From the NCBI RefSeq assembly GCF_000179235.2, contig NZ_CP039373.1, positions 372,032 to 436,031 of the forward strand: DNA of 64,000 nucleotides, in the 5' to 3' direction. Below are positions 44,988 to 54,386 of the stretch, piece after piece. Below the pieces are notes generated by a model that worked only from the letters and a program-made list of their open reading frames with translations, was not told the DNA's origin and ran no database searches. The translations under genes were made by a program, and so were the position numbers. Position 1 is the stretch's first letter, and the number at the start of each line of letters is the position of its first letter. The DNA is from Synechococcus sp. CB0101 (GTDB taxonomy: Bacteria; Cyanobacteriota; Cyanobacteriia; PCC-6307; Cyanobiaceae).

Positions 44988-46445
44988 TCAGAGAATTGCG
45001 GGGTCGAGTACGGTGCCTTTGCCCACGATGCTCACCTTCACCAGATCGGTGGAACCGCTCACATCGGCCACGGTGCCCGCGGTTTGGATCACCAGGTCGC
45101 CATCGCGCAGCAGCGCTTGATCGCTGGCCATTTCCATGGCGCGGTTGAAGCTTGCGGTGGCGTTCTCGGCGTCATCCACCAGCAGAGGGTGCACGCCCCA
45201 CACCAATTGCAGCTGGGAGGCCACCTTGGATTCGCTGGTGATGGCGAGGATCGGAGTGCTGGGCCGGAACTTGCTCACGTTGCGGGCTGTGGCACCGCTC
45301 TTGGTGAGCGGCAGGATCGCTGCCGCTTCCAGCTGACGCGCAATCGAGCTCACCGCGTGGCTGATGGCGTTGGGGATGGTGGAGGCCAACTGGCCATCGT
45401 TTTCGCGGCGGGGGTAGTCGCGCTCGATGCGGCGGGCGATCTGGCTCATGGTGGCGACCGCTTCCACCGGGTAATCACCCACGGCGCTCTCATTCGAGAG
45501 CATCACGGCATCGGTGCCATCGAGGATGGCGTTCGCCACATCGCTCACTTCCGCGCGGGTGGGGCGGGGGCAGCTCACCATCGAATCCAACATCTGGGTG
45601 GCGGTGATCACCGGGATGCCAAGGCCGTTGCACTTGCGGATCAGTTCCTTCTGCAGCAGAGGAACCTCCTCGGCAGGCATCTCCACGCCAAGGTCGCCGC
45701 GGGCCACCATCACCCCATCGCAGAGGGGCAGGATCGCGTCGATCTGGTCGATGGCCTCAAACTTTTCGATCTTCGCCACCACTGGGGTGTTGTGGCCGTG
45801 GGAGGCGATCAGGGCCTTGATCTCCTCCATATCGGAGGGATTGCGCACAAAGCTGAGGGCCACCCAATCCACGTCCTGCTGGAGGCCAAAGGCCAGGTCA
45901 GTCCGGTCTTTGTCGGTCAGGGCTCGAATCGAGAGCTGCACATCGGGGAAGTTCACCCCTTTGTTGTTCGACAGCACGCCACCCACGGTGACGGTGCAAT
46001 AGAGGGTCTGATCGCTTTTGTCGACACGATCGACGACCATTTCCACACGGCCGTCGTCCAGCAAGATGCGGCTGCCGGAGACCACCTCATCCGCGAGCTT
46101 GTCGTAGGTCACGGTGGCGATCTCCTGCGTGCAGGCCACATCGCGGGAGGTGAGGGTGAAGGCATCACCCTTGGCCACGGTGATCGGTCCATCCTTGAAC
46201 CGGCCTAGACGAATTTTCGGGCCCTGAAGGTCTTGGAGGATGCCGATGTGGGCCTGCATCTCTGCCGCGACCTGACGGATGGTGCGGATCCTGGCGGCGT
46301 GCTCGCTGTGGTCGCCGTGGGAAAAATTGAGGCGGAACGTGGTGGCCCCCGCTTCAATCAGGCGGCGCAGTTGTTCCGGAGATTCGGTGGCAGGGCCGAT
46401 GGTGGCCACGATCTTGGTGCGACGCGTGAGATCGGGCAGGGCCAT
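44988..46445 (-). CDS. pyk: Pyruvate kinase
   Basis: Transfers phosphate from PEP to ADP. A 485-residue, normal-length enzyme: opening RRTKIVATIGPATES, FRLNFSHGDHSEH, the catalytic KIEKFEAIDQID, VMVARGDLGVEMPAEEVP and ITATQMLDSMVSCPRPTRAE are all in place. No C-terminal PEP-utiliser domain, unlike the longer cyanobacterial paralogue. Diverges from the MazG-like gene over 60 bases. Confidence 0.98.
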   Translation of the reverse strand: MALPDLTRRTKIVATIGPATESPEQLRRLIEAGATTFRLNFSHGDHSEHAARIRTIRQVAAEMQAHIGILQDLQGPKIRLGRFKDGPITVAKGDAFTLTSRDVACTQEIATVTYDKLADEVVSGSRILLDDGRVEMVVDRVDKSDQTLYCTVTVGGVLSNNKGVNFPDVQLSIRALTDKDRTDLAFGLQQDVDWVALSFVRNPSDMEEIKALIASHGHNTPVVAKIEKFEAIDQIDAILPLCDGVMVARGDLGVEMPAEEVPLLQKELIRKCNGLGIPVITATQMLDSMVSCPRPTRAEVSDVANAILDGTDAVMLSNESAVGDYPVEAVATMSQIARRIERDYPRRENDGQLASTIPNAISHAVSSIARQLEAAAILPLTKSGATARNVSKFRPSTPILAITSESKVASQLQLVWGVHPLLVDDAENATASFNRAMEMASDQALLRDGDLVIQTAGTVADVSGSTDLVKVSIVGKGTVLDPAIL

Positions 46446-46505
46446 TCGGCGGAGCCAAAGATGCCAGCGACCCTATCATCGGCTGCCGCCAGCCCTGTTC
46501 TGCCA

Positions 46506-46835
46506 ATGGATCTGAATGCCTATCAGCAGGGTGCCCGCAGCACAGCCCGCTATCCCGACGTGGGCTCGAATCCGATCTACCCCACCCTTGGCCTCTGCGG
46601 CGAAGCCGGCGAGGTGGCCGACAAGGTGAAGAAAGTGCTGCGGGATCAGGGCGGGCAGTTCTCTCCGGAGGTGCGTGAGGCGCTGAAGCTCGAGCTGGGC
46701 GATGTGCTCTGGTACGTGGCCCAGCTCTCCAGTGAACTGGGCTTCGAGCTCGGCGAGATCGCCGAGGCGAATCTCAACAAGCTGGCCAGCCGCGCCGCCC
46801 GTAACGTGATCTCAGGCAGCGGCGACCATCGCTGA
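46506..46835 (+). CDS. MazG-like nucleotide pyrophosphohydrolase
   Basis: A 109-residue MazG-like all-helical hydrolase that removes pyrophosphate from (d)NTPs. The Mg-binding acidic set is in LCGEAGEVADKVKKVL (E-x2-E) and LELGDVLWYVAQLS (E-x2-D). The ATG at 46506 gives MDLNAYQQGARSTARYP; the longer frame upstream is antisense to pyk. House-cleaning or dNTP-pool control is likely. Confidence 0.88.
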   Translation: MDLNAYQQGARSTARYPDVGSNPIYPTLGLCGEAGEVADKVKKVLRDQGGQFSPEVREALKLELGDVLWYVAQLSSELGFELGEIAEANLNKLASRAARNVISGSGDHR

Positions 46836-46867
46836 TCGCGCGGTGCGCTGCCGGATCGTTTGCCCTG

Positions 46868-47365
46868 ATGCCCGTGCTTCTTCGGCCGCTCCGCTCCCTG
46901 CTTGGTGTTGCTGCCGTGCTTTGGCTGGTGGTGGCTGTGGCCTGGGTGGAGCCGGCCTGGGCTGCCAACCTCAGTGTGAGCGAGGTGAGCCTCGAACCCT
47001 GCCCCACCGCTGATATCGGTGCTCAACCCCAGCTGCGCCGGCCCAGTGGGGCCAGTTGTTTTGTGCTGCGGGGCACGGTGACCAATCCGGGCCGCAAGCC
47101 GGTGGTCGACACCGATGTGTTCGCCCAGATCTTGGATGCCAGCGGTGAGCCCGTGCTCCAGAACCGCTCCCGCGTGGGTTCGATCGGCGATGTGCCCCCC
47201 GGTGACTCGAGCTTTGCGTTGCGGCTGGCGGTGCCGGCTGGCACTCCGGGGCCGTTCACCTTTTCAAACGTGAAGGCACGGGGCTTTGCGGCACCGGTGC
47301 GCACCCGCGCCGGCGAGTTCGACGACCTGCTGCCTCTTGAGCAGGCCGTTGCTGACGCTCAGTAG
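46868..47365 (+). CDS. Hypothetical exported protein, 165 aa
   Basis: A 165-residue protein with a signal peptide (LLGVAAVLWLVVAVAWVEPAW, cut after AWA at about 32) and a beta-sandwich-like mature part (LRGTVTNPGRKPVVDTDVFA, GDSSFALRLAVPAGT), reminiscent of FxLYD-type domains. Two Cys may form a disulfide. It is 32 bases after the MazG-like gene and overlaps yggT at the 3' end by 7 bases. Confidence 0.68.
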   Translation: MPVLLRPLRSLLGVAAVLWLVVAVAWVEPAWAANLSVSEVSLEPCPTADIGAQPQLRRPSGASCFVLRGTVTNPGRKPVVDTDVFAQILDASGEPVLQNRSRVGSIGDVPPGDSSFALRLAVPAGTPGPFTFSNVKARGFAAPVRTRAGEFDDLLPLEQAVADAQ

Positions 47366-47649
47366 AAGCTGGGATAGAAGAAGCCGCGGCTTTGCTCCAG
47401 CAGCGTCTGGATCAGCTGCAGAGCCAGAAACGCCAGGATCGCCGAGAGATCAAGGCCGCCCAGGGGGGGGATCAGCCCGCGGAAGGCATTCAGATACGGG
47501 TCGGTGACGGCACTCACCGTGGAGAGCACCGGGTTGCCCCAATCGAGGTTGGGGAACCAGCTGAGCAGCACCCGCACCAGCAGGATCAGCGTGTAGATCG
47601 AGATGGTCTGGGCGAGAACGCCGATCAGATCGCCGACCAGTGCAGACAT
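47359..47649 (-). CDS. YggT/Ycf19-family membrane protein
   Basis: A 95-residue protein with two membrane helices flanking the conserved LLSWFPNLDWGNPVLSTVSA / VTDPYLNAFRGLIPPLGGLD segment typical of YggT (Ycf19 in plastids). The ATG at 47649 (MSALVGDLIGVLAQT) is chosen; the 14-codon upstream extension is not family-like. Family links include chloroplast nucleoid or thylakoid organisation and b6f maturation. In line with scpB and ilvA. Confidence 0.92.
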   Translation of the reverse strand: MSALVGDLIGVLAQTISIYTLILLVRVLLSWFPNLDWGNPVLSTVSAVTDPYLNAFRGLIPPLGGLDLSAILAFLALQLIQTLLEQSRGFFYPSFY

Positions 47650-47717
47650 GGGAAGGGTGCGCCGTAGACCGAGTGTATGGAGCTGGGCCACGGGCTGCCG
47701 GCTTGGCTCATGGCCGA

Positions 47718-48302
47718 TCAGGCCGCTTGCTCCCAGGTCTCATCGTCAGCTGGAGCTTCTGCGACAGGCTCAGCCCGCTTGGGCCTGAGTTCATCGGTTT
47801 TGATCGCAAACGTGCGGTGGAACTTCTCACTGAGGGTGAGCCAGTAGGACCGCCCTTCGCTCTGGCGTTTGCGTTCGATGAAGTTCTGGGCGAGCAGCTC
47901 TTTGATGTGGTCGTAGGCCCCGGAACCGCGCAGTTCCACCAGATCCGATTGCAGGATTCGTTTCTTCAGCGCGATGGTGGCCAGGGTGCGCAAGGCGGCG
48001 GTGGAGAGATCCACCGGCAACAGGTTCTGCACCAGTTCTCCGAGGCCATCGCGCAGCTGCAGGCTGTAGCGCTGGCCCTCCTGCCGGATCTCCAGCGCGG
48101 TGTCGCGATGGGCGTAATCAGCCATCAAGGTGATCAGGCCCATTTCCACGGCATCCCTGGCGACGCCACTGATCTCGGCCAACTCGCCGAGGGTCATGGA
48201 GCGGCCCTTCAGGTAGAGGATCGCCTCCAGCCGTGCTGGCAGTGACAGCTCGGCGGAGGGGGGCGCAGCGGCCGGAGCGTCCTGGGTTGTGTCGTCCATC
48301 AC
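47718..48302 (-). CDS. scpB: Segregation and condensation protein B
   Basis: A 194-residue kleisin-associated winged-helix protein that works with SMC and ScpA in chromosome organisation. Seen: ARLEAILYLKGRSMTLGELA, LITLMADYAHRDTALEI and the second winged helix RTLATIALKKRILQSDLVEL with SGAYDHIKELLAQNFIE. scpA is not adjacent. Lies 21 bases after ilvA and 68 bases before yggT. Confidence 0.95.
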   Translation of the reverse strand: MMDDTTQDAPAAAPPSAELSLPARLEAILYLKGRSMTLGELAEISGVARDAVEMGLITLMADYAHRDTALEIRQEGQRYSLQLRDGLGELVQNLLPVDLSTAALRTLATIALKKRILQSDLVELRGSGAYDHIKELLAQNFIERKRQSEGRSYWLTLSEKFHRTFAIKTDELRPKRAEPVAEAPADDETWEQAA

Positions 48303-48323
48303 GCCCCCAGCTGTGCTCGCAAG

Positions 48324-49907
48324 TTATCCCACGCCCACCGTGCCGGCCACTTCTCCCAGGAACAGGCGATAGGCGGGGTTCTCCGTTTCATCCACGTGTT
48401 GGTAGCCGAGACCATCGAGGAAGGTCTGCCAATCACCGGCTTCCTCGGGCGGCACCTGCACACCCACCACGATGCGCCCCACGTCGGCACCGTGGTTGCG
48501 GTAGTGAAAGATGCTGATATTCCAGTTGGGATGAAGGCTCGTGAGGAAGCGCATCAGCGCGCCGGGCCGCTCTGGGAATTCGAAGCGATAGAGCAATTCC
48601 CGGGTGTGGCTGCAGGCTTCGGTGGCGGCTGCGGGCATGCGTCCGCCCACCATGTGGCGCAGATGCAGCTTCGAGAGCTCGTCATTGGAGAGGTCTAAGC
48701 AGGGGAACCCGGCTGCATTGAGCGTGTGGATCAGATCCTGCTCATCACGGCTGCCGCTGGTCTGCACGCCCACAAAGATGTGAGCGCGGCTGGGATCTGC
48801 CAGGCGATAACTGAATTCAGTGAGATTGCGGTTGCCCAGCAACGTGCAGAACTCCCGCAGGCTGCCGGCCCGTTCCGGGATTTCCACAGCGAGCATCGCC
48901 TCGCGGTCTTCGCTGATCTCGGTGCGCTCAGCCACAAAGCGCAAGCGATCGAAATTCATGTTGGCCCCGCAGGCCACCGCCACCAACGTGCGCCCCTGCA
49001 GGCCGCGCCGGGCCACATCCGCCTTCATGCCCGCCACAGCCAGGGCGCCTGCCGGCTCCAGGATCGAGCGGGTGTCCTCGAACACGTCCTTGATGGCGGC
49101 GCAGATGGCATCGGTGTCCACCGTCAACATGGCGTCGACATGGCGCCGGGCCAGAGCGAAGGTCTGCTCACCCACTTCGCGCACGGCGACGCCGTCGGCG
49201 AACAACCCCACCTGCTCCAGCTTCACCCGTTCCCCAAGGGCCAGGGAGCGGGTCATGGCGTCGGCATCTTCCGGTTCCACACCGATCACCTCCACCTGGG
49301 GCCAGAGCGCTTTCACATAGGCAGCGATCCCGGCGATCAGCCCGCCGCCGCCCACGGCCACATAGATCACATCCGGCGGCGCTGAGCACTGCCGCAGGAT
49401 TTCCAGGCCGATCGTGCCCTGCCCGGCGATGACGTCGGGATCGTCGAAGGGGTGAATGAAGGTGAGGCCGCGCTCATCGCCCAGTCGGTAGGCCTCGCTG
49501 CAGGCCGCGTCGTAGTTGTCGCCATGCAGCACCACCTCGGCGCCCCGGGCGGCGACGGCGCGCACCTTCATCTCCGGTGTGGTCACCGGCATCACAATCA
49601 CGGCGCGGCAGCCCAGCTGTTGCGCACCAAGCGCCACACCCTGCGCATGGTTGCCGGCACTGGCGGCTATCACTCCGCGCTCCAGCTCAGCCCGGCTGAG
49701 GCCAGCCATCTTGTTGTAAGCACCCCGCAGCTTGAAGCTGAAGACCGGCTGCAGGTCTTCCCGCTTGAGCAGCACCGTGTTGTTGAGACGCCGCGAGAGA
49801 TTGGGGGCCGGATCGAGCGGTGATTCGATCGCCACGTCGTACACGCGGGCCCGCAGGATCCGCAGCAACATCGGCAGGGAACTGTCCTGGCTGGTGGTGG
49901 TGCTCAT
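48324..49907 (-). CDS. ilvA: Threonine ammonia-lyase, biosynthetic
   Basis: PLP enzyme converting threonine to 2-oxobutanoate, first step of isoleucine synthesis. The PLP lysine lies in SFKLRGAYNKM, and the phosphate loop is VAVGGGGLIAGIAAYVK. Two C-terminal ACT-like regulatory domains (about 340-425 and 435-525) are present, so feedback control by isoleucine is expected. The ATG at 49907 (MSTTTSQDSSLPMLL) gives 527 residues; the upstream 40-codon extension runs into the dxs promoter region. Confidence 0.96.
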   Translation of the reverse strand: MSTTTSQDSSLPMLLRILRARVYDVAIESPLDPAPNLSRRLNNTVLLKREDLQPVFSFKLRGAYNKMAGLSRAELERGVIAASAGNHAQGVALGAQQLGCRAVIVMPVTTPEMKVRAVAARGAEVVLHGDNYDAACSEAYRLGDERGLTFIHPFDDPDVIAGQGTIGLEILRQCSAPPDVIYVAVGGGGLIAGIAAYVKALWPQVEVIGVEPEDADAMTRSLALGERVKLEQVGLFADGVAVREVGEQTFALARRHVDAMLTVDTDAICAAIKDVFEDTRSILEPAGALAVAGMKADVARRGLQGRTLVAVACGANMNFDRLRFVAERTEISEDREAMLAVEIPERAGSLREFCTLLGNRNLTEFSYRLADPSRAHIFVGVQTSGSRDEQDLIHTLNAAGFPCLDLSNDELSKLHLRHMVGGRMPAAATEACSHTRELLYRFEFPERPGALMRFLTSLHPNWNISIFHYRNHGADVGRIVVGVQVPPEEAGDWQTFLDGLGYQHVDETENPAYRLFLGEVAGTVGVG

Positions 49908-50025
49908 CGCTGCCTGACCGTTGCACCAGTGTGACAAGCCTCTGACAACGGCTTCGGATTCGTGCTTGCCGCCACCAAAGCCCTGAGTGCAGACCGTAGG
50001 CTGAACCGCAATCAAGGCCCAGGGC

Positions 50026-51933
50026 ATGCATCTCAGCGAGCTGACGCATCCGAATCAGCTTCATGGACTGAGCACTGCAGAGCTCGAGGCAATCGCTCGC
50101 CAAATCCGCGAACGCCACCTCGAGGTGGTGAGCACCAGCGGCGGCCACCTCGGCCCGGGCCTGGGCGTGGTGGAACTCACCCTGGCGCTGTATCAAACCC
50201 TCGATCTCGACCGCGACCGCGTGGTCTGGGATGTGGGTCACCAGGCCTACCCCCACAAGCTCATCACCGGCCGCTACAACCAGTTCCACACCCTCCGCCA
50301 GAAGGATGGTGTGGCGGGCTACCTGAAGCGCTGCGAAAGCTCGTTCGACCATTTCGGTGCTGGCCATGCCAGTACCTCGATTTCAGCGGCCCTCGGGATG
50401 GCGCTGGCCCGCGATCAGCGGGGAGAAGATTTCAAATGCGTCGCGGTGATCGGGGATGGATCCCTCACCGGCGGGATGGCCCTCGAGGCGATCAACCACG
50501 CCGGCCACCTGCCCAAGACACGCCTGCTGGTGGTGCTCAACGACAACGACATGTCGATCAGCCCGCCGGTTGGCGCGCTGAGCACCCACCTCAATCGCAT
50601 GCGGCACAGCAAACCGCTGCAGTTCCTGCAGGACAACGCTGAGGAGGCGATCAAGCACCTCCCCTTCCTCCACGGTGAGCTGCCGCCTGAGCTCAAGAAC
50701 CTCAAAGAGAGCATGAAGCGCCTGGCGGTGCCCAAGCTTGGCGCGGTTTTTGAAGAGCTTGGCTTCACCTACATGGGCCCTGTCGATGGTCATGACATCG
50801 CAGGAATGATTCAGGTGTTCCAGCAGGCCCACGCCCACGAGGGGCCTGTGCTCGTGCATGTGGCCACCACCAAGGGCAAGGGCTATGCCTACGCCGAGGA
50901 AGACCAGGTGGGCTATCACGCCCAGAGCGCCTTTGATCTGGCGACCGGCAAGGCCTACCCCTCCAGCAAGCCCAAGCCCCCGAGCTACAGCAAGGTGTTC
51001 GGCCAGACGCTGGTGAAGCTGTGTGAGCAGGATCCGCGTGTGGTGGGCATCACGGCGGCCATGGCCACGGGCACCGGCCTTGATCTGCTTGAAAAGGCGC
51101 GCCCCCATCAGTATTTCGACGTGGGCATTGCCGAGCAGCACGCTGTGACCATGGCGGCCGGCATGGCCTGTGAAGGCCTTCGCCCGATCTGCGCGATCTA
51201 CAGCACGTTCCTGCAACGCGCTTACGACCAACTGATTCACGACGTGGGCATCCAGAATCTGCCCGTGACCTTCGTGATGGACCGGGCCGGCATCGTTGGC
51301 GCCGACGGCCCAACCCACCAGGGCCAATACGACATCAGCTATCTGCGTTGCGTACCCAACTTCACGGTGATGGCACCGAAAGACGAGGCTGAGCTGCAGC
51401 GGATGATGGTCACCTGCCTGCAGCACAACGGCCCCACGGCCCTCCGCATTCCCCGCGGCGAAGGCGAAGGTGCGGCCCTGATGGAAGAAGGCTGGGAGCC
51501 TCTGGAGATCGGCCGCGGTGAACTGCTGGCCGATGGCGACGACCTGTTGATCGTGGCCTACGGCGCCATGGTGTATCCCGCGATGGCCACCGCTGGCTTG
51601 CTGCAGGAGCAGGGCGTGCGTGCGGCCGTGATCAATGCCCGCTTCCTGCGTCCCATGGATGAGGCTCTGATCCTGCCGATGGCTCGCCGCATCGGACGGG
51701 TGGTGACCATGGAGGAAGGCTGCCTGGCCGGTGGCTTCGGGGCAGCTGTGGTGGAAACCCTCAACGATCACGACGTGCTGGTGCCGGTGCACCGGATCGG
51801 CATTCCCGATCAGCTGGTGGATCACGCCACCCCGGATCAAAGCAAGCAAGCGCTGGGGCTCACCCCAGCTCAGATGGCCGACAGCATCCTCAAGCGCTTC
51901 GGTTCCCTGCGCCGCCAGACGGTGGGTGTCTGA
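50026..51933 (+). CDS. dxs: 1-deoxy-D-xylulose-5-phosphate synthase
   Basis: TPP-dependent first enzyme of the MEP isoprenoid pathway, feeding chlorophyll phytol, carotenoids and plastoquinone. At 635 residues it has [19 protein letters not shown], the TPP motif [18 protein letters not shown] followed by the N of VLNDNDMS, and the transketolase part ([30 protein letters not shown]). Its stop overlaps the GTG start of an FAD oxidoreductase, linking the two translationally. Confidence 0.98.
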   Translation: MHLSELTHPNQLHGLSTAELEAIARQIRERHLEVVSTSGGHLGPGLGVVELTLALYQTLDLDRDRVVWDVGHQAYPHKLITGRYNQFHTLRQKDGVAGYLKRCESSFDHFGAGHASTSISAALGMALARDQRGEDFKCVAVIGDGSLTGGMALEAINHAGHLPKTRLLVVLNDNDMSISPPVGALSTHLNRMRHSKPLQFLQDNAEEAIKHLPFLHGELPPELKNLKESMKRLAVPKLGAVFEELGFTYMGPVDGHDIAGMIQVFQQAHAHEGPVLVHVATTKGKGYAYAEEDQVGYHAQSAFDLATGKAYPSSKPKPPSYSKVFGQTLVKLCEQDPRVVGITAAMATGTGLDLLEKARPHQYFDVGIAEQHAVTMAAGMACEGLRPICAIYSTFLQRAYDQLIHDVGIQNLPVTFVMDRAGIVGADGPTHQGQYDISYLRCVPNFTVMAPKDEAELQRMMVTCLQHNGPTALRIPRGEGEGAALMEEGWEPLEIGRGELLADGDDLLIVAYGAMVYPAMATAGLLQEQGVRAAVINARFLRPMDEALILPMARRIGRVVTMEEGCLAGGFGAAVVETLNDHDVLVPVHRIGIPDQLVDHATPDQSKQALGLTPAQMADSILKRFGSLRRQTVGV

Positions 51934-53122
51934 ACCTCAAACGTGTGAGGTGTTGATCGCCGGCGCTGGGCCGGCGGGCCTGCAGTTGGCCCGCCGTCTC
52001 GCCCAGGCGGGTGTGAGCGTGGTGGTGGTGGATCCCTTGCAGGATCTGCGCCAGGCAGCCTTCTCCAGTGCCGCGCTGCCTCTCTCGGCGGTAACGGCAT
52101 TTAAGCTGCCAGCCCACGTGCAGGCGGCACGCTGGCGAGGTTGGCAGCTGCATGGGCCTGACGACGCGCAGCGCCATTGGATGGCGGACCACGACCTGGG
52201 TGCCGTGCTCGATTTCGGTGCGTTGCGCCAGTGGTTGGCGGAGCAGGCCGTGGCGGCCGGTGCTCGTTTGCAGCTCGGCTGGGCCGTGCGCGGATGGCAC
52301 ACCGCCTCTGGTGGCGCCATCGCCAGCCTGCGGGGGGCAGGCGGGCAGGAGCAGGCTGTGGAGTGCCGTTGGTTGGTGGATGCCACCGGGCAACGGCGTG
52401 CCCTGCTGGGAGAACCACCAGCGGCGGCCGGCGCCCTCGTGGCTGGCGCCGGTGTGGAGTGGTTGATTCAGGTGCCTCAAGCGCAGTGGCAGCCGTGGGC
52501 CCAACGCCTCAGTTTCATGTTGGGCAGCCAGTGGGTGCCCCAGGGCTATGGCTGGGTGTTTCCGATGCAGCCCGGTCAGCTCAAGATTGGTGTGTGTCGC
52601 CTGCACGACGCCAGGCGCGAGCAACCGCCGCTCCATCAGCTGTTGCGCCAGCTGCAGCATCGCCTCGATCTCGCTGCTGCGCCGGTGCTCGATCGCCATG
52701 GCGGCCTGATCCGCAGCACGATCCGCCGCCGTGAGCCCCACCAACGCGGCCCCTTGCTGGGGCTGGGTGATGCGGTGAGCACCGGCAATCTGCTGGGCGG
52801 CGAAGGCATTCGCCATGCGATGGCCAGTAGTGATGTGCTGGCACCGCTGCTGCTCGAAGCCCTGGGCGGGAAGCTGGAGGCGTTGCGTGGCTATGCCCCG
52901 AGGCTGCGCCGGCGTCTCGGTTGGCGCTGGTCGCTGAGCGGCCGGCTGGCGCGGCGCACCTGGATCGGCCTGCACAACTCAGCCGCAGATCAGCGGCTGC
53001 AGCGGTTGCTCGAGGGGCTCCAACAAAAAAGCAGTGCCGAAGAGCTTTCGGCACTGCTGTTCGACTATCGCTTCGAGCGCTATGGCTTGAAGGCGCTGCC
53101 CTATGTGTTGGGCTGGCGCTGA
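51926..53122 (+). CDS. FAD-dependent oxidoreductase coupled to dxs
   Basis: A 398-residue flavoprotein of the geranylgeranyl-reductase/hydroxylase/lycopene-cyclase superfamily. The FAD Rossmann motif is [17 protein letters not shown] with VVVVD (residues 11-38), and the second FAD motif is [20 protein letters not shown]. Starting GTG at 51926 inside the last dxs codons, it is probably an isoprenoid or carotenoid modifier, but neither CrtL nor ChlP signatures are clear. The 3' part of the gene contains the psaK terminator on the opposite strand. Confidence 0.85.
   Translation: MSEPQTCEVLIAGAGPAGLQLARRLAQAGVSVVVVDPLQDLRQAAFSSAALPLSAVTAFKLPAHVQAARWRGWQLHGPDDAQRHWMADHDLGAVLDFGALRQWLAEQAVAAGARLQLGWAVRGWHTASGGAIASLRGAGGQEQAVECRWLVDATGQRRALLGEPPAAAGALVAGAGVEWLIQVPQAQWQPWAQRLSFMLGSQWVPQGYGWVFPMQPGQLKIGVCRLHDARREQPPLHQLLRQLQHRLDLAAAPVLDRHGGLIRSTIRRREPHQRGPLLGLGDAVSTGNLLGGEGIRHAMASSDVLAPLLLEALGGKLEALRGYAPRLRRRLGWRWSLSGRLARRTWIGLHNSAADQRLQRLLEGLQQKSSAEELSALLFDYRFERYGLKALPYVLGWR
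53025..53058 (-). terminator. Intrinsic terminator of psaK inside the convergent CDS
   Basis: A perfect 12-base stem, AGCAGTGCCGAA (53030-53041) with TTCGGCACTGCT (53047-53058), has a 5-base loop and, on the minus strand, a following T run. It sits about 80 bases past the psaK stop and within codons about 367-378 of the FAD oxidoreductase. Confidence 0.9.
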
Positions 53123-53140
53123 TCGGTGCTGCTCAGGGGT

Positions 53141-53407
53141 TCAGAGCACGCCGCGTGCGGCCAGGCCAAGGATGGCGCCCATGCCGAGCACGTGGCCGAA
53201 GGAGGTGGTGGCCAGCAGGGAGGCGTGGCTCATGCCGCCAAACATGGCGGGGTTGGGCAGCTGAGCACCTTCGTTGGGGTACTTGATGGTGGCCTTGCCG
53301 ATGCCGATGGCGATCACGTTGGCAGCGATCATCACCAGGCCCACCTTGGGGGACCAGGACAAGGATGCGGGGGCGATGGCCAGCAGGGGAGCGAGCATCG
53401 GATTCAC
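53141..53407 (-). CDS. psaK: Photosystem I reaction centre subunit PsaK
   Basis: An 88-residue photosystem I subunit with two membrane helices (VGLVMIAANVIAIGIGKATI; ATTSFGHVLGMGAILGLAA) joined by the stromal loop KYPNEGAQLPNPAMFGGMSH. It lies at the PSI periphery and matters for antenna attachment. Short N-terminal presequence-like part ends near SLSW. Has its own embedded terminator in the convergent gene. Confidence 0.95.
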   Translation of the reverse strand: MNPMLAPLLAIAPASLSWSPKVGLVMIAANVIAIGIGKATIKYPNEGAQLPNPAMFGGMSHASLLATTSFGHVLGMGAILGLAARGVL

Positions 53408-53478
53408 GGGCGACGCTTCATCTTCTGAGCGGCACTGCCCGGCTGCACGCCTCGCTTAAGACTTGTTCACCGCCTTGC

Positions 53479-53808
53479 TCACGGTTCATCGGAGGCAGGT
53501 TGCCGGCTGAAGCCCAGCAGCACCAACACATTGCTGAGGGTGAGGAACAGCTCTGCCCCGCCATGGAGCGGATCCACATCGGCCAATTGCTGGCCGTAGT
53601 TGCGTTCCGCCAGGATCGCAGCCGCAATCGTGACCAACACGAACAGCAGGGTGAGGCAGAAGCCCCAAAACGCCAGCTTTGGCATCCGGCCCGAACGCCA
53701 GCTCCACCACAGGAAGGCGAGATAGGGGAGCAGCGAGAGGCCAAAGAACGGAGCGGGATCGATTCCCCCCAGGGCATCCAGCAGGGCGGAGGCTGAGAGT
53801 GTGCTCAT
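53479..53808 (-). CDS. DUF3593 membrane protein
   Basis: A 109-residue protein with three membrane helices (FGLSLLPYLAFLWWSW, AFWGFCLTLLFVLVTIAAAI, and FLTLSNVLVLLGF), fitting DUF3593, found in cyanobacteria and plastids. The ATG at 53808 overlaps the DUF2499 stop (ATGA), which settles this start over one eight codons upstream. Function unknown; linked translation suggests joint action with the DUF2499 protein. Confidence 0.85.
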   Translation of the reverse strand: MSTLSASALLDALGGIDPAPFFGLSLLPYLAFLWWSWRSGRMPKLAFWGFCLTLLFVLVTIAAAILAERNYGQQLADVDPLHGGAELFLTLSNVLVLLGFSRQPASDEP

Positions 53809-54098
53809 CGGGCTCGCCTCACAAGATTCCAAGCGGCGCCGGCCATCGCTGTATTGCCAAGGGCTGTACAGGCGGCCTGGAGCACCACCAGCCCCTGCAG
53901 CTCGCTGGCGTTGTCAAAGAGATGCCAGGTGCAGGCCGCCATGGCACTGACCAGGGCAGGGGTCATGGCTAAGGCCAACCAGTTCCATTCCGGTTCCTGG
54001 CGCCGTTCCCCCCAGCGCTGGATGGCCAGCATCGCGAGCCCCCACTCCAGAACGGAGGCCACGTGGATCCACCAGGTGGGCAGGGAGAGGGCGTGCAT
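53805..54098 (-). CDS. DUF2499 membrane protein
   Basis: A 97-residue protein with about three membrane helices (WWIHVASVLEWGLAMLAIQRW; WLALAMTPALVSAMAACTWH; LVVLQAACTALGNTAMAGAA) fitting DUF2499. The conserved opening SLPTWWIHVASVLEW and the TWHLFDN motif are visible. Coupled to the DUF3593 gene; both may be parts of one thylakoid or plasma-membrane complex. Confidence 0.85.
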   Translation of the reverse strand: MHALSLPTWWIHVASVLEWGLAMLAIQRWGERRQEPEWNWLALAMTPALVSAMAACTWHLFDNASELQGLVVLQAACTALGNTAMAGAAWNLVRRAR

Positions 54099-54120
54099 GC
54101 CCTTCTTCTACAGGCCCGAC

Positions 54121-54306
54121 CTAGACGCTGTGGCTGCTGAACTGTTCAAACACCGTCTGCAGCAGGCGGCTCATCTTGTTGTTCAAGCTGCAGCCAGGTG
54201 CGTTGTTGGACGCCAACAGCAGCAGGGCGCAGGCATCCACCAGCTGCGCCGCTTCATCGCTGCTGAGCTGGATCAGATGCTCATCGCCGCAGTGGGTAAC
54301 GCGCAA
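54121..54306 (-). CDS. Hypothetical small protein, 61 aa
   Basis: A 61-residue soluble helical protein (LIQLSSDEAAQLVDACALLL; SRLLQTVFEQFSSHSV). No motif recognised. It lies in a minus-strand series, 22 bases before the DUF2499 start. Natural composition supports a real gene. Confidence 0.6.
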   Translation of the reverse strand: MRVTHCGDEHLIQLSSDEAAQLVDACALLLLASNNAPGCSLNNKMSRLLQTVFEQFSSHSV

Positions 54307-54386
54307 GGAACCGGGTGTGGATGTATCGCACGCTACGGAGTGTGGAGCGGCTTGCCGAAAATTGCAGGTTCCTTTCCGCTTTGAAC

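Noticed and set aside
45084-46208. A 374-codon plus-strand frame across pyk
   Set aside because: Antisense shadow of pyruvate kinase.
50383-51849. A 488-codon minus-strand frame across dxs
   Set aside because: Antisense shadow of dxs, with no independent start signal or domain.
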